In this document: one piece after another, positions 8,777 to 18,400 of the stretch
Position numbering within the stretch: the stretch's first letter is position 1
How the letters are laid out: each line of letters opens with the position of its first letter
Program-made: the position numbers and the translations under genes
Source: Methylobacterium jeotgali
Lineage (GTDB): Bacteria > Pseudomonadota > Alphaproteobacteria > Rhizobiales > Beijerinckiaceae
Assembly (NCBI RefSeq): GCF_022179345.1
Contig: NZ_BPQR01000027.1
Location: 46,344 to 110,343, forward strand
Direction of reading: 5' to 3'
Length of the DNA: 64,000 bases
Notes under the pieces: model-generated
Database searches by the model: none
The model's input: only the letters and a program-made list of their open reading frames with translations
What the model was told of the DNA's origin: nothing

Positions 8777-10029
8777 CAGAAGACCGCCGCCCTGATCTTG
8801 GCGATGCCGTCCGCCAGGCCCACGATCGCCTTCCAGACGAGGACGGCGCAGAGGGCGCCGACGAGCCAGGGCCAGTGCGCCCCGACGAACGCGGCGACGC
8901 TCGCGCCCTTCGTGGCCCAGGCGTCGGCCGTGTCGAGATAGCCGTTGAAGCGGTCGACCGTGGCGCCGGCCTTGTCGAAGACGCCGGCGCCGCCGGCCAC
9001 GCTGGCGAACAGGCCCGCGAGGCCGGTGGCGCCGACCGTGACGTTGGGCGCCATGACCTCCGGCCGGTAGCGGATCGCCTCCGGCAGCTTCATCGCGCCG
9101 CGGCTCGCCGAGACGGGCCGCTGCCCGAAGCTGTAGAGGCCGGTCAGGAAGGCGCTGTCCAAGCCGCCGTCGCCGAGCCCGTTATCCTTGCGGGCGGCCG
9201 CCACCGCGTCGCGGAACTCGATGCTGTCCACGCCGTCGAGCCGGCCGACGCGGTAGTAGTTGAGCTGCCGCAGCCGCTCCTGCACGCGGTAGACAGTCGG
9301 GTCGCCCTTCGTCGGCGAGGCCACCGGCACCGCCGCGGCCGCCGGCTGCGAGCGCCCGAATAGGGATCTGAGCCGGCCGAGGAAGCCGGCGGCCGGCGGG
9401 CCGGCGGGCTGCACGAGCTGCGGTGCCTCGACGGGCGCGACCGCTGCCGGCACCGGCGCGGCCTCGGCCTGGCTCGCGCCGGCCGGCCTGATCTCGGTGA
9501 GCAGCGCCTCGATAGCCTCCGGCGTGACGAGGGCGTGGTTCTGCCCGTCGCCGGCGTAGTAGCTTTGCCCGCGCTCGACCTTGCGGTGCTGCCCCTTGCA
9601 GGCGCGCAGCACTGGGAAGCTCGCCCATTCCTTCGCGAGGTTCAGGCCGAAGGCCGTCACGCTCAGGCGTCCCGCCATGAACCGGCTGTAGCCGCGACGC
9701 TCGAGCAGGTGGAAGCCCATGGCGTCCTGCAGGGCGGGATCGAAGCGCTCGCGGCCGCTCAACCCCATCTCGCCCTTGATGTCCTCGAGGGTGCGCGGGG
9801 CGTCGAGGGTGTTGCGCATGAACTGGTAGAAGCCGGCGGCCGAGCTGCCGTAGGCTTTCGTCCAGCTCGGCCCGGCCGCCACGACCTCATCGAAGGTCAT
9901 CGACGTGAGCGGCTTCGGCAGCTTGCTCTGGTTGTTGCCGTAGATGGTGTCGTAGCCCCGCGGCGCCTCGGTGTGGCCGATGAAGCCGAGGAGCCTGCGA
10001 GCCGGCGCGGGGATGGCGGGATAAGTCAT
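8776..10029 (-). CDS. Endolysin: lysozyme-like muramidase with peptidoglycan-binding domain and C-terminal membrane segment
   Basis: This is a 417-residue protein. Residues about 12-150 form a lysozyme-like domain (FIGHTEAPRGYDTIYGNN with candidate catalytic Glu21, SSAAGFYQFMRNTL, then FDPALQDAMGFHLLERRGYS). Residues about 250-320 resemble a peptidoglycan-binding type 1 repeat (VYRVQERLRQLNYYRVGRLD). The last 35 residues hold a membrane span (PWLVGALCAVLVWKAIVGLA). The ATG at 10029 has a GAGGAG ribosome-binding site. The terminal membrane anchor is unusual for an endolysin and could tether it before release. It might alternatively act in DNA entry, but its place beside the lysis genes favours lysis. 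Confidence 0.8.
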   Translation of the reverse strand: MTYPAIPAPARRLLGFIGHTEAPRGYDTIYGNNQSKLPKPLTSMTFDEVVAAGPSWTKAYGSSAAGFYQFMRNTLDAPRTLEDIKGEMGLSGRERFDPALQDAMGFHLLERRGYSRFMAGRLSVTAFGLNLAKEWASFPVLRACKGQHRKVERGQSYYAGDGQNHALVTPEAIEALLTEIRPAGASQAEAAPVPAAVAPVEAPQLVQPAGPPAAGFLGRLRSLFGRSQPAAAAVPVASPTKGDPTVYRVQERLRQLNYYRVGRLDGVDSIEFRDAVAAARKDNGLGDGGLDSAFLTGLYSFGQRPVSASRGAMKLPEAIRYRPEVMAPNVTVGATGLAGLFASVAGGAGVFDKAGATVDRFNGYLDTADAWATKGASVAAFVGAHWPWLVGALCAVLVWKAIVGLADGIAKIRAAVF

Positions 10030-10051
10030 GGTGTCTCCTCGTCTCAGATAT

Positions 10052-12499
10052 TCACATGCCAATATTCGACTGCGACTGGTTTCCGCCGCCTGGGTTCTGG
10101 TTGTCATAGAGCAGTCCCCCCATCGACATGTTGCCGACGAGCAGGTTGGTGGTCGCGGTGTTTCGCAGGACGACGCTGTGCGTCATGTTTCCTTGCGCGT
10201 GGCCGGGCGTTGCCTTCTTGAAGATGCAGGCGACGACGACACAATTCGTCCCGGCGATGTCGAGCCCGATCGGGTTGCCTCGAATGCCGGCCGTCGTGAA
10301 GCTGACGCCGTTGAACCGGCAGTCGCTCGCGCCCGGCCTGACGATGGCGCCCTGCCCTGAGTTCTGGTTGAACCAGCCGCCCTCGACCGAGATGTCGAAG
10401 CAGTCGACGCCGATATCGAGGCCGGGATAGGCACCGGCCTCGGGGTTGTTGCCCGTTTGCGCGCCCGCTCCGCAGAACCAGATGTTCGAGAACCGCGACT
10501 GCGAGCACTTGTCGAGCTTGCTGCCGCGATGGGTACTGTCGATCATCGAGTTGGTGATCGTCATGTACTGAGGGCGACGGCCGTGCGTGTTCGTCGTCGC
10601 GTCGGCGATAATGCCCCACTCGCCGCCCAGGCATGAGATGTGATCGAGGTTCAGCCCCTCGCAGTTATTGATGAGCCGGATCGTTCCGTACTGCGCGTAG
10701 CCCGGCACGTTCGGACATTCGAGGCGCCCCTGAACCCAAAAATTATCGATCGCGCCCCGGTAACTACCGTCTTGCTGCACCGTGTCAGTGCCCTGATTGA
10801 GAAGGCCGATCAGGCTATAGCTCGCCGCGTAGAACTGGTGAAACAAGTTGTTGTTTCCGCCGATGACGGCATAAGCAACCGCCGTATTCCATGCGCTGAT
10901 GTTGCGATAGCTGCCCCAGTTGCCCTGAATAAGGAAGCCGCGGGCCGCCTCGATCCCTGGCAGACCGCCGTCGAACCGCACCCCCAGGTCTGAGACGCCG
11001 CTGAGGATCGTGTCGCCGACGGAGATGATCGCTCGGTCCTGCCGGTCGGCCGCCATCTGCAGCATCGTGTTCTGTCGGCCCTGCCCCATCAGCCTGACGC
11101 ACGAGCCGATATTCAGGGTGTCGCGAACGGTGATGACCCCTTGAGGCAGCACGACACAGCCGGCACCGAAGCCGCGCCCGTCGATCATTCCGGCGGCGGC
11201 GTTCAGCGCTGCCTGGATCGCGGGGGCCATGTCCGAGCCGTTCGCCCGAACATTGTAGGGAGGCGCATAGGTGTCGATGTAGAGAATGGATGTTGCGCCG
11301 GTCGAACCGGGCGTGAAGTTGCCAGCGTGCCAGATTTCGTTGCCGTTGACGCGCGGTCCTAATGCTCCGTTCTCTGTAACGAAGTTGAAGAAGCCGCCGG
11401 CCTGCCCGGTGTAGAGCGAGATTTGCTTTGTTATGGCGTGGCCGTATCCGACGAGCCCGACGCGGTTTCCGTACAGATCGCGGAAATCGATGAAGCCGGT
11501 GCGATCGGCCTCGCCTGTCACCACATCGACGAAACCGATCCCGCCTCCGCCGTACCCTCGAAACAACGGCGCCGTCGCGATGCCGGTGAGCGTTGGGTTG
11601 GCGCGGTCCGCCTTGCTGCTCATCGCGGCCTGCGCCTGGTCGCGCGCGCTCTCGGCCTGGCTGCGGGCCGTGTTGGCCGCGCTGGCGCTGTTGCCGGCGT
11701 TCGTCGACTGTTGGGTCGCGGTGTCCCGCGCCGCCTCAGCCTGCCCCCGTGCGGTCTGCGCGGCCGTGTTAGCGCCCTGCGCGGCAGCATTGGCGCTCTG
11801 TGCGGCAGCGTTAGCGCTATCGGCCCCCGAGCGGGCCGTGACGGCGCTGGTCGCCGCGGCCGCCGCCGCATCCTTGAACGAGCTGGCGGCGTCACGAGCT
11901 GCCTCGGCCGCCGTGCGCGCTGTGCCTGCCGCCGAGGCCGACCCAGCCGCGCCGCCGGCTGACCCGGCCGCAGCATCCCGCGAGGACACGGCCGCGTCGC
12001 GGGCCGCCTCGGCGCCGGCCTTGGCCGCGGCCGCGGCCGCGACGGCCTGGCCCGCCGCCGACGTGCCGCCCGCGATGAGCTCGACGGCCTCGTCTACGGC
12101 GTCGAGCGCGTCGGCCACGTCCGTGAAGTCGCGGCGGACCTCTTGGCCGAACACCGCGACCTTATCGAGCTCGGCCTCGAGGTTGGCGGCGCGGATCACG
12201 CCTCCGAAGGTGACGTCAGTCTCGCGCTCCGGCGTGCGCGCCCCCTCGATCCGCACGACGTCGCCGGCGGCCCTCGGCGTGGTGAAGGTCACGACCGGAA
12301 AGCTCGGCGCCGGGCCGAGCAGGGCGACGGTGAAGCCCGCCGCCACCGTCAGGAAGCGGCCGGAGACGCCCTTGATGCGCACGCGCAGGTCGAGCGGCGA
12401 GTAGACCTTGAACGTGTTCGGCTGGAACGCAGTCTGCCCAGCCGCCGCCACGAAGTCCTGCCGGCGCGCCTGGCGCGGGATCGGGTACAGCGTGCTCAT
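10052..12499 (-). CDS. Tailspike / tail fibre with beta-helix pectate-lyase-like domain
   Basis: This is an 815-residue protein. The N-terminal ~150 residues (MSTLYPIPRQARRQDFVAAA onward) look like a virion-attachment domain as in podovirus tail fibres. Residues about 160-300 are an Ala-rich heptad coiled coil (AAAAKAGAEAARDAAVSSRD and similar). Residues about 400-815 carry a right-handed beta-helix signature (GRGFGAGCVVLPQGVITVRD, VRLMGQGRQNTMLQMAADRQ). The last part is visibly less GC-rich than its neighbours, as expected for a receptor-binding module exchanged between phages. It probably binds and possibly degrades surface polysaccharide. Confidence 0.82.
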   Translation of the reverse strand: MSTLYPIPRQARRQDFVAAAGQTAFQPNTFKVYSPLDLRVRIKGVSGRFLTVAAGFTVALLGPAPSFPVVTFTTPRAAGDVVRIEGARTPERETDVTFGGVIRAANLEAELDKVAVFGQEVRRDFTDVADALDAVDEAVELIAGGTSAAGQAVAAAAAAKAGAEAARDAAVSSRDAAAGSAGGAAGSASAAGTARTAAEAARDAASSFKDAAAAAATSAVTARSGADSANAAAQSANAAAQGANTAAQTARGQAEAARDTATQQSTNAGNSASAANTARSQAESARDQAQAAMSSKADRANPTLTGIATAPLFRGYGGGGIGFVDVVTGEADRTGFIDFRDLYGNRVGLVGYGHAITKQISLYTGQAGGFFNFVTENGALGPRVNGNEIWHAGNFTPGSTGATSILYIDTYAPPYNVRANGSDMAPAIQAALNAAAGMIDGRGFGAGCVVLPQGVITVRDTLNIGSCVRLMGQGRQNTMLQMAADRQDRAIISVGDTILSGVSDLGVRFDGGLPGIEAARGFLIQGNWGSYRNISAWNTAVAYAVIGGNNNLFHQFYAASYSLIGLLNQGTDTVQQDGSYRGAIDNFWVQGRLECPNVPGYAQYGTIRLINNCEGLNLDHISCLGGEWGIIADATTNTHGRRPQYMTITNSMIDSTHRGSKLDKCSQSRFSNIWFCGAGAQTGNNPEAGAYPGLDIGVDCFDISVEGGWFNQNSGQGAIVRPGASDCRFNGVSFTTAGIRGNPIGLDIAGTNCVVVACIFKKATPGHAQGNMTHSVVLRNTATTNLLVGNMSMGGLLYDNQNPGGGNQSQSNIGM

Positions 12500-12562
12500 G
12501 GTCCTGCCGGCCGCGGGTGTCGGGCCTGCAGGATCGGGGCGTGCGACCCCTGTTAAGCGGGG

Positions 12563-15145
12563 CTAACGGTGGAGTGCGCGCTCGAGGCGCGGGCCGCGGC
12601 GGGGCGCCAGGTCGCCGGGCTCCCAGAACATCTCCTGTCCGGTCTCTCGCCGCAACCGGCTCTGCTGCTCGCTGAAATTCTTCGAGGCTTCCGGGTCGAG
12701 CAGGTATTGCAACTGGTCGAGGAACACGCGGCGGTAGGCGGCCCGGATCGGCCACAAGCTCGATAGCACCGGCGTGTAGCGGCCGATCGCGCCGACGACC
12801 TCGCGCCCGGCGTGCGTCGGCTTGCCCTGTACGAGCTCCTGCGCGTTGCCGATCGTCAACTTGAGGGCGTCGGAGCCCGCGCCGATGGTCGGCCCGGCGA
12901 TCTGCTCTCCGAGCGACTGCCCGAGCCGGTTCACGTCGGCGAACATGTAGTCGCCCATGATGCCGAAACCGCCGCCGGTGCCGAGCGCCTGTATCCAGAA
13001 CCGGGGATCGTCCATCGGCTGCGGGTCCTTCCCGTTGGCGATGGCCTTCAACTGGATCGCGAGGGCGCCGGCGATCGTGAGGCCGAGCGCCAGGCCGCCG
13101 GCATAGGCAGCCCCGCGCGGCTTCGAGACGCCGACCTCGCGCATGATCGCCTCGAGCTGCAGCGTCGTGAAGGAGAGGCTGAACGTCTTGAACTGCAGCA
13201 CGCCCTGCAGGAGCTCGCCCGCGGCCGTGCCGCGAGGCGCGGCCCCGCCGACGACGGATTTCGCCCGCACGGTGCCCTCGGGAACGGCGCGCTCGGTCTG
13301 GCCGAGGATCATCTCGAGGTACTTCTCGGCCACGCGCCGGGCGCCGGCGGCGGCCTGGTCGCGGGCGAGCGCCTGATCCGTGGCGTCGATGCCGAGGAGC
13401 TGCTGCACCTTCGGCAGGGCAGGCGCGTCCGCCAAGCCGGCGACGTCGATCGGGCGCAGGAAGCCGGCGCTTCCCGGCTTCGGCCGGTGCATCTCCACCG
13501 AGCGCATCACGTCCCAGTCCGTGGCGTCGATGCCGTAGCCGGCCATCGTGTCCCGCAGCGGTCGCGGCAGCTCGTCGAAGCGGCGGCCGGCCTGGTCGGC
13601 GAGCGTCGCCTCGAACTCGCGGGCGAAGACGTGTTTCCTCGCCTGCGTCATCGGCGCCAGGCCGGACCACGTGACAGTCCGGTCGGCGAGCCAGCGGGAC
13701 CACTCCCGGCCGCCGAGCGTGCCCGCCCAACGGGCCTCGTCCTGCATGATGTGCACGAAGTCGTCGAGGAGGATGCCGGAGCGCACCGCCTCCTCGCGCG
13801 TGCCGCGGCGGCCGGTGTGGAGCACCGCGCCGAGAGCGCCGCCCATGGGCAGGCCGGAGAGGAAGCGGGCGGCGGCGTCGATGAACGGATCGGTCGCGGC
13901 CGCCGTGATCGATGCGGACCCGAGCACGGCGGATGTGAGCACGTTCCGGACGTCGCCGAAGCCGGCCGCGACGGCGCTCGACACGACCTGGCGGCCGCGC
14001 ACGTACTGGTACACGCTGTCGATGCGATAGCCGAGGTAGTTGAGCTTCTCGGCGATGCCCTCGGCCGTCTTCGCGCCGGCGTTGTAGAGCGACGGCTTGC
14101 CGGCGACGGCCTTCGCCGCCTCGGCCGTCACCACCTGCTTCATCCACTCCACCATGGCGCCGGGGTTCGGGCCGAGGATTTCCATGGTGGCGATGTCGGC
14201 CGACATGCCGTTCACGTGCTCGAAGACGCTGCGGATCGGGTCGCCGTGCCCGAACTCACGGTCGTAGGACAGCCAGGCGTCGGCGTCCTTGAAGACGAGG
14301 AAACGATGGTCCGCCCGCTGCGAGGCGAGCGAGCCGCGGCCCCGCGCCTGCATCGTCGGCGCACGGTGCGCCCATCCGTCCGTGGTGATGGTGTCGAACA
14401 CGTGGTCGAGGCTCGCCTCGAGGCGAGCCTCCGTCATGGTGCCGCCGCTGAGAGGATCGCGCATCCGCTCGCGGTCGAGGAGCGGCCGCACGAAATCCTT
14501 CCACGGCTCGCGGCCGGCCTGGAGGAGTGCCGCGGCGTCGTGCCCCTGCGGCAGGCCCCATTTCTCGAGCTTGCCGATCGCGCCGCCGGCGGCGTTGAAC
14601 CGCTGCCGCAGCAGCTCGAAGGTCTCGCCGATCGCGCCCGACAGCGCCTTCGCTTCCGGCGTCGTCTCCTCGCCGAACAGGCCGCGCACCACGTCGTCGA
14701 CCATCGGCCGGTTGCGTCGGGCGCCGGTGGCGAAGTCCCTCCGGAAGGTCGAGAGCACGTCGGCCATGGCGCCGTGCGCAAGAGACGTGATCGCCTTCGC
14801 GCGGCCGGCGACGGAGCTGGTGCCGGCATAGCCGTAATGCTCGAGGAGGTTGAGGGCGGCCGAGAAGATGTCCGGCCGGCCCTTCGCGTCGCGGTAGCCC
14901 TGCAGGTACTCCGCGTTCCGCGCTCGGGCGCCGTCCTGCAGCAGGACGCGCCGCCGCGTCTCGGCGGCCTCGTAGCGCAGCTCGGCGGCGAGCGCGTCCT
15001 TGGCGGCCGCGGCCGCCGCGTCGTCGCCCAGCGACAGCCGCGCCTGAGCGAACTGCTCGTCGAAGCGCGCCTGCAGCTCGGCCGCCTCCTCGCGCGACAG
15101 CGCGCCCTGATCGACCGCGGAGATGAGGCAGTCACGGAAGGCCAT
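12563..15145 (-). CDS. Large virion protein, probable DNA-ejection (internal core) protein
   Basis: This is an 860-residue protein. The N-terminal 300 residues are mostly helical. A hydrophobic region near residues 680-705 (GGLALGLTIAGALAIQLKAI) is followed by FWIQALGTGGGFGIMGDYMF, a segment seen in large internal proteins of podoviruses. The C-terminal 100 residues contain SSLWPIRAAYRRVFLDQLQY. It lies next to the tailspike and the other ejection-type genes. No enzyme motif was recognised. The 63 bp downstream contain a CGTGCGAC repeat (12540-12547). The role is inferred from position, size and helical composition. Confidence 0.6.
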   Translation of the reverse strand: MAFRDCLISAVDQGALSREEAAELQARFDEQFAQARLSLGDDAAAAAAKDALAAELRYEAAETRRRVLLQDGARARNAEYLQGYRDAKGRPDIFSAALNLLEHYGYAGTSSVAGRAKAITSLAHGAMADVLSTFRRDFATGARRNRPMVDDVVRGLFGEETTPEAKALSGAIGETFELLRQRFNAAGGAIGKLEKWGLPQGHDAAALLQAGREPWKDFVRPLLDRERMRDPLSGGTMTEARLEASLDHVFDTITTDGWAHRAPTMQARGRGSLASQRADHRFLVFKDADAWLSYDREFGHGDPIRSVFEHVNGMSADIATMEILGPNPGAMVEWMKQVVTAEAAKAVAGKPSLYNAGAKTAEGIAEKLNYLGYRIDSVYQYVRGRQVVSSAVAAGFGDVRNVLTSAVLGSASITAAATDPFIDAAARFLSGLPMGGALGAVLHTGRRGTREEAVRSGILLDDFVHIMQDEARWAGTLGGREWSRWLADRTVTWSGLAPMTQARKHVFAREFEATLADQAGRRFDELPRPLRDTMAGYGIDATDWDVMRSVEMHRPKPGSAGFLRPIDVAGLADAPALPKVQQLLGIDATDQALARDQAAAGARRVAEKYLEMILGQTERAVPEGTVRAKSVVGGAAPRGTAAGELLQGVLQFKTFSLSFTTLQLEAIMREVGVSKPRGAAYAGGLALGLTIAGALAIQLKAIANGKDPQPMDDPRFWIQALGTGGGFGIMGDYMFADVNRLGQSLGEQIAGPTIGAGSDALKLTIGNAQELVQGKPTHAGREVVGAIGRYTPVLSSLWPIRAAYRRVFLDQLQYLLDPEASKNFSEQQSRLRRETGQEMFWEPGDLAPRRGPRLERALHR

Positions 15146-15162
15146 GGTCCCTCGCCAACCTT

Positions 15163-15435
15163 CTAATAGTCGTCGTCTTGATCGAAGTCGTAATCTTCGA
15201 TGATTTCATGTTCGATCTTATTGCGCTCGTCGTCTGTGAGGAGATCAATGATATCTAAATCATCATCAGCGCGAACCGAGATCAGAGATATTTCGGGCGG
15301 CTCGCCTGGCTCACTATCCTCTGGAAGGCAGAATGTCCTGGCAGGCGAACCGTAGTGTTCGATCTCGAATTCCACATCGAGCGTGCCACCAGAGCCGCGA
15401 GGATCGGCGCACGTGTGATAGGCGACGGCCATCAT
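15163..15435 (-). CDS. Small, highly acidic, AT-rich phage protein (moron candidate)
   Basis: This is a 90-residue protein. The C-terminal half is dominated by Asp and Glu (DDDLDIIDLLTDDERNKIEH, ending DYDFDQDDDY). The DNA is strikingly AT-richer than every neighbour. The ATG at 15435 is the base next to the stop of the 1097-residue protein, and the next gene starts 18 bp beyond its end. The composition suggests recent acquisition. Very acidic small phage proteins are often DNA mimics or inhibitors of host or defence proteins, but no family was recognised and that role is speculation. Confidence 0.7.
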   Translation of the reverse strand: MMAVAYHTCADPRGSGGTLDVEFEIEHYGSPARTFCLPEDSEPGEPPEISLISVRADDDLDIIDLLTDDERNKIEHEIIEDYDFDQDDDY

Positions 15436-18400
15436 CTACCCCTTGCAAGCGTCTACAAGATCACCGAACAGGTCGCCGCGATCAGCCTCGCCGAGGGCGG
15501 CCTCGCGGGTCAGCATCCGCGCGTCACCACCATCCTCGCGGGTTCCGAGCGGCACGGCGTCGAACAGGGACGGTTCACCCTGCACGGCGGTCGCCGGCGG
15601 CGGCGCGTTGCCTTCGCGGGCGCCAGCCGCCATATTCGGCTCGGAGGCTCCCGTGGCATCGTTCATCAACTGGGATTGGCGTCCCGCCCTGCTCGACGTC
15701 TCGGCCGGCAAGGCGTTCGCCGTGCTCGAGCCGGGCGGCTCTTGGAGCAAGGTCGACGATCGGGACGTGTTCTTCACCGGGTCCGTCATGGCCGAGCCGG
15801 TCTGGCGCGCCACGTTCGAGCCCGTGTTCGGCCCGCTGGTGATCCCGCCGACGCTCTTCCAGGATGCGTCCGCCCCTTCCATCGCCGCCGAGTAGAGCGC
15901 GACAGACCGAGCCTTGAGCGGCTCGTTGTCGACATCGGGGCCGGCGCTGCGCCAGGCGTTGTAGAGTTCCTGCCCCCCGCTTTTCTTCGCTTTCCACATC
16001 GCCGCGGCAGCGATCTGGATTTCCGCCACCGTCCCGTCCGGCGCGCGCACGAGCACCTTTCGGTCGACGTAGCCGCCCTCGGACGTCTTCCATCCTTCGT
16101 CGAGGATGTCGAAGCGCCGCCCCAGCGAAGCCACCACCGCATCGGCCTGCGCCGGCGTGTCGACGGCAAAGCCGCCGCGCGCCAGGTCCGTGAGCGACGA
16201 GGCGTCCCGGTAGCCCTTCCGAGCGATCTTCTCCCGCGCCGTCTCGATCTGCTTGACGCCGGGGTTCATGAACCGGGCGCCCGTCTCCTCGGCGATCTCG
16301 CCGCCTGCGGTCGCAAGCTCAGGCTGGAAGGCCGTCGCCCGCGCGTGCACGTCCTCGACGCTGCGCCCGGCCTGCCCGGCCCGCAGCTCCATGACGCTGC
16401 CGATCGCGCGGACGGGCGTTTCCTGGGCCAAATCCGGCTCAGGACGGGCGGGAGCGCGTTGTGGGCTGTCTGATGCCGGCGGCAGGCTCTCGGCCGCCCT
16501 GACCGCCTCTGGCGTGCCGGGCTCGACGACGCGGGCGGGACGCAGCTCCGGGTCGGCGAGCAGACCGACCAAGCCGCGCCGGTCGATGATGCCCTGTACC
16601 TCCTCCAGGAACTCGCGGCCGAGTTTCGGCCGGGCCTCGCCGGCGGCGTTCCGCGCCGCCAGCCGGTTGAGGGCGTCGGACACTGGGCCGGTGCGCCGGG
16701 CGATCCGGGTGAGGATGTCCTCGAGGCGGCCCGCCAGGTCGGCCCGGGCCTCGTTGGTGCCGCGGGCGAGCACGTTGCCGGCGCTCTCGATCGCGTCGGC
16801 CGAGCCGGAGAGCGTCCCGAACAGGCGCTTGTCCTTGCGGAGCTGCGACAGGGCGGTGTCGAGCACAGCGACCCGCTCGGCCATCAGCGAGCGGGTGGCG
16901 TCGGCGGCGCCGAACAGGTCGATCTGATGCTCGGCCGTGAACCCGGCCTCGAGCGCCTCGCCGATGAGGAGCCGCGCGGCCCGGTCGGTCTCCGGCTGCG
17001 CCTTGCCGAGCAGGGACAGGACGGACGCGTGCCGGAGCGGGTCGGCCACCATGGCGCCGACCGCGGCCGCGTGGCTCGCCGGGACGAGGCCGTTCACCGT
17101 CATGCCCCAGGCGGTGTCGGACAGCCGCGCCAGGGCGAGCGCCTGGCGCATCATCGGCGCCGTCGTCGGCAGGGAGCCGTCCGCCAGGTCCGGCCGGTCG
17201 CGGAGCACGCGGGCCGCGTCGATCGCGTCGCCGCTGCCCTCCTGCATGTTCTTTTTGGCGGCGAGCGCCCGCACGTCCTCGCGGGTCCAGCCGTCCGCCT
17301 CTCGCATCAGGAACCCGTCGAGGTTGACGCGGGCTTCGGGGTTCTCGGCCGCCAGGCGCTTCGCCAGGCCGAGGCGCTGGTGGCCGTCCGCGACGTAGCG
17401 GGTGCCGTCCGTCGCCTCGAAGACCAGCACCTTGCCGGAGGCGAGCGGGTCCCACTGCGACACGGAGCGCAGGCGGTCCGTCACACCCTCGATATCGCCG
17501 CCGCCCTTGTACTGGAACGCGGCCGCGTCGGTCTGCAGCTCGCGGGCGTCGAAGCGACCGAAGGTGGCGGGCTTGCCGTCGACCGTCTCGACGGCGCCGG
17601 CGACGGCCGGCAGCTCCTCGCTGGTGACGCGCAGGCGGTCGGCGCGAGCCGGCGGCAGGGCGAGCACGAGCTCGGGCGGCGGCGCGGTGTAGGGTGCCTC
17701 GGCGTAGGCCACCGCCTCGCTGAAGGCCCGCCGGCCGTTCGACGTCTCCCGCAGCACCGCCGGGGCGCCGGCGACGGCGGCCACGTCGGACATCTCGGAG
17801 CCGACCGCGTGCAGGATGACGCCGCCCTCCGGGCCGGGCACGCCGCGCAGCATCTCGCGGGCGCCGCCGAAGACGCCGCCGAAGGCCCCGCCCACCGCCG
17901 CCGCCATGGCCACGTTCTTGAGGCCCTCCTCGACGCCGGAGGAGAGGCCGAGCTCGGCCCGGTTCCCTTGAACGAAGGGCTGGGCGACCGCCGTCAGGCC
18001 GGCGTTGACCGCCGCCTCGCGACCGACCGTGCTCAGGAGCCGACCGAGGACCGACGCGGCCGCGCTCTCGCCGCCGGTGACGAGCAGGCCGAGCACGTTG
18101 ACGGGATCGCGCAGCATGGCCGGGGCGCCGCCGGCGATCGTCGCCGCGATCGAGCCGACGCCCGAGGGCGCGTCGGCCTGCGCCGCTTCGTAGTCCTCTT
18201 GCGAGCGGCGGGCGATCATCGCCGGCGCGAAGTCGATGCGGGCGTCTGCCAGCGCGTCGCTCACCCGCGGGTCGCTCCGCGCGAGCTCGTCGAGCTTGCC
18301 CTCGAAGATGGCGCGCTGCCGATCGGGCGCGTTGTCCTGCAGGGTGATGGGGTCGATGCTGTACCCCGGATCGCGCAGGGCCTCGTCGGCGTAGCCGCCC

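Noticed and set aside
10052..12499. Diversity-generating retroelement as in BPP-1
   Set aside because: No reverse transcriptase gene and no template/variable repeat pair was seen around the tailspike.
12812..15166. 784-codon + strand frame opposite the 860-residue phage protein
   Set aside because: Wrong strand for the late operon, no ribosome-binding site, low-complexity composition.
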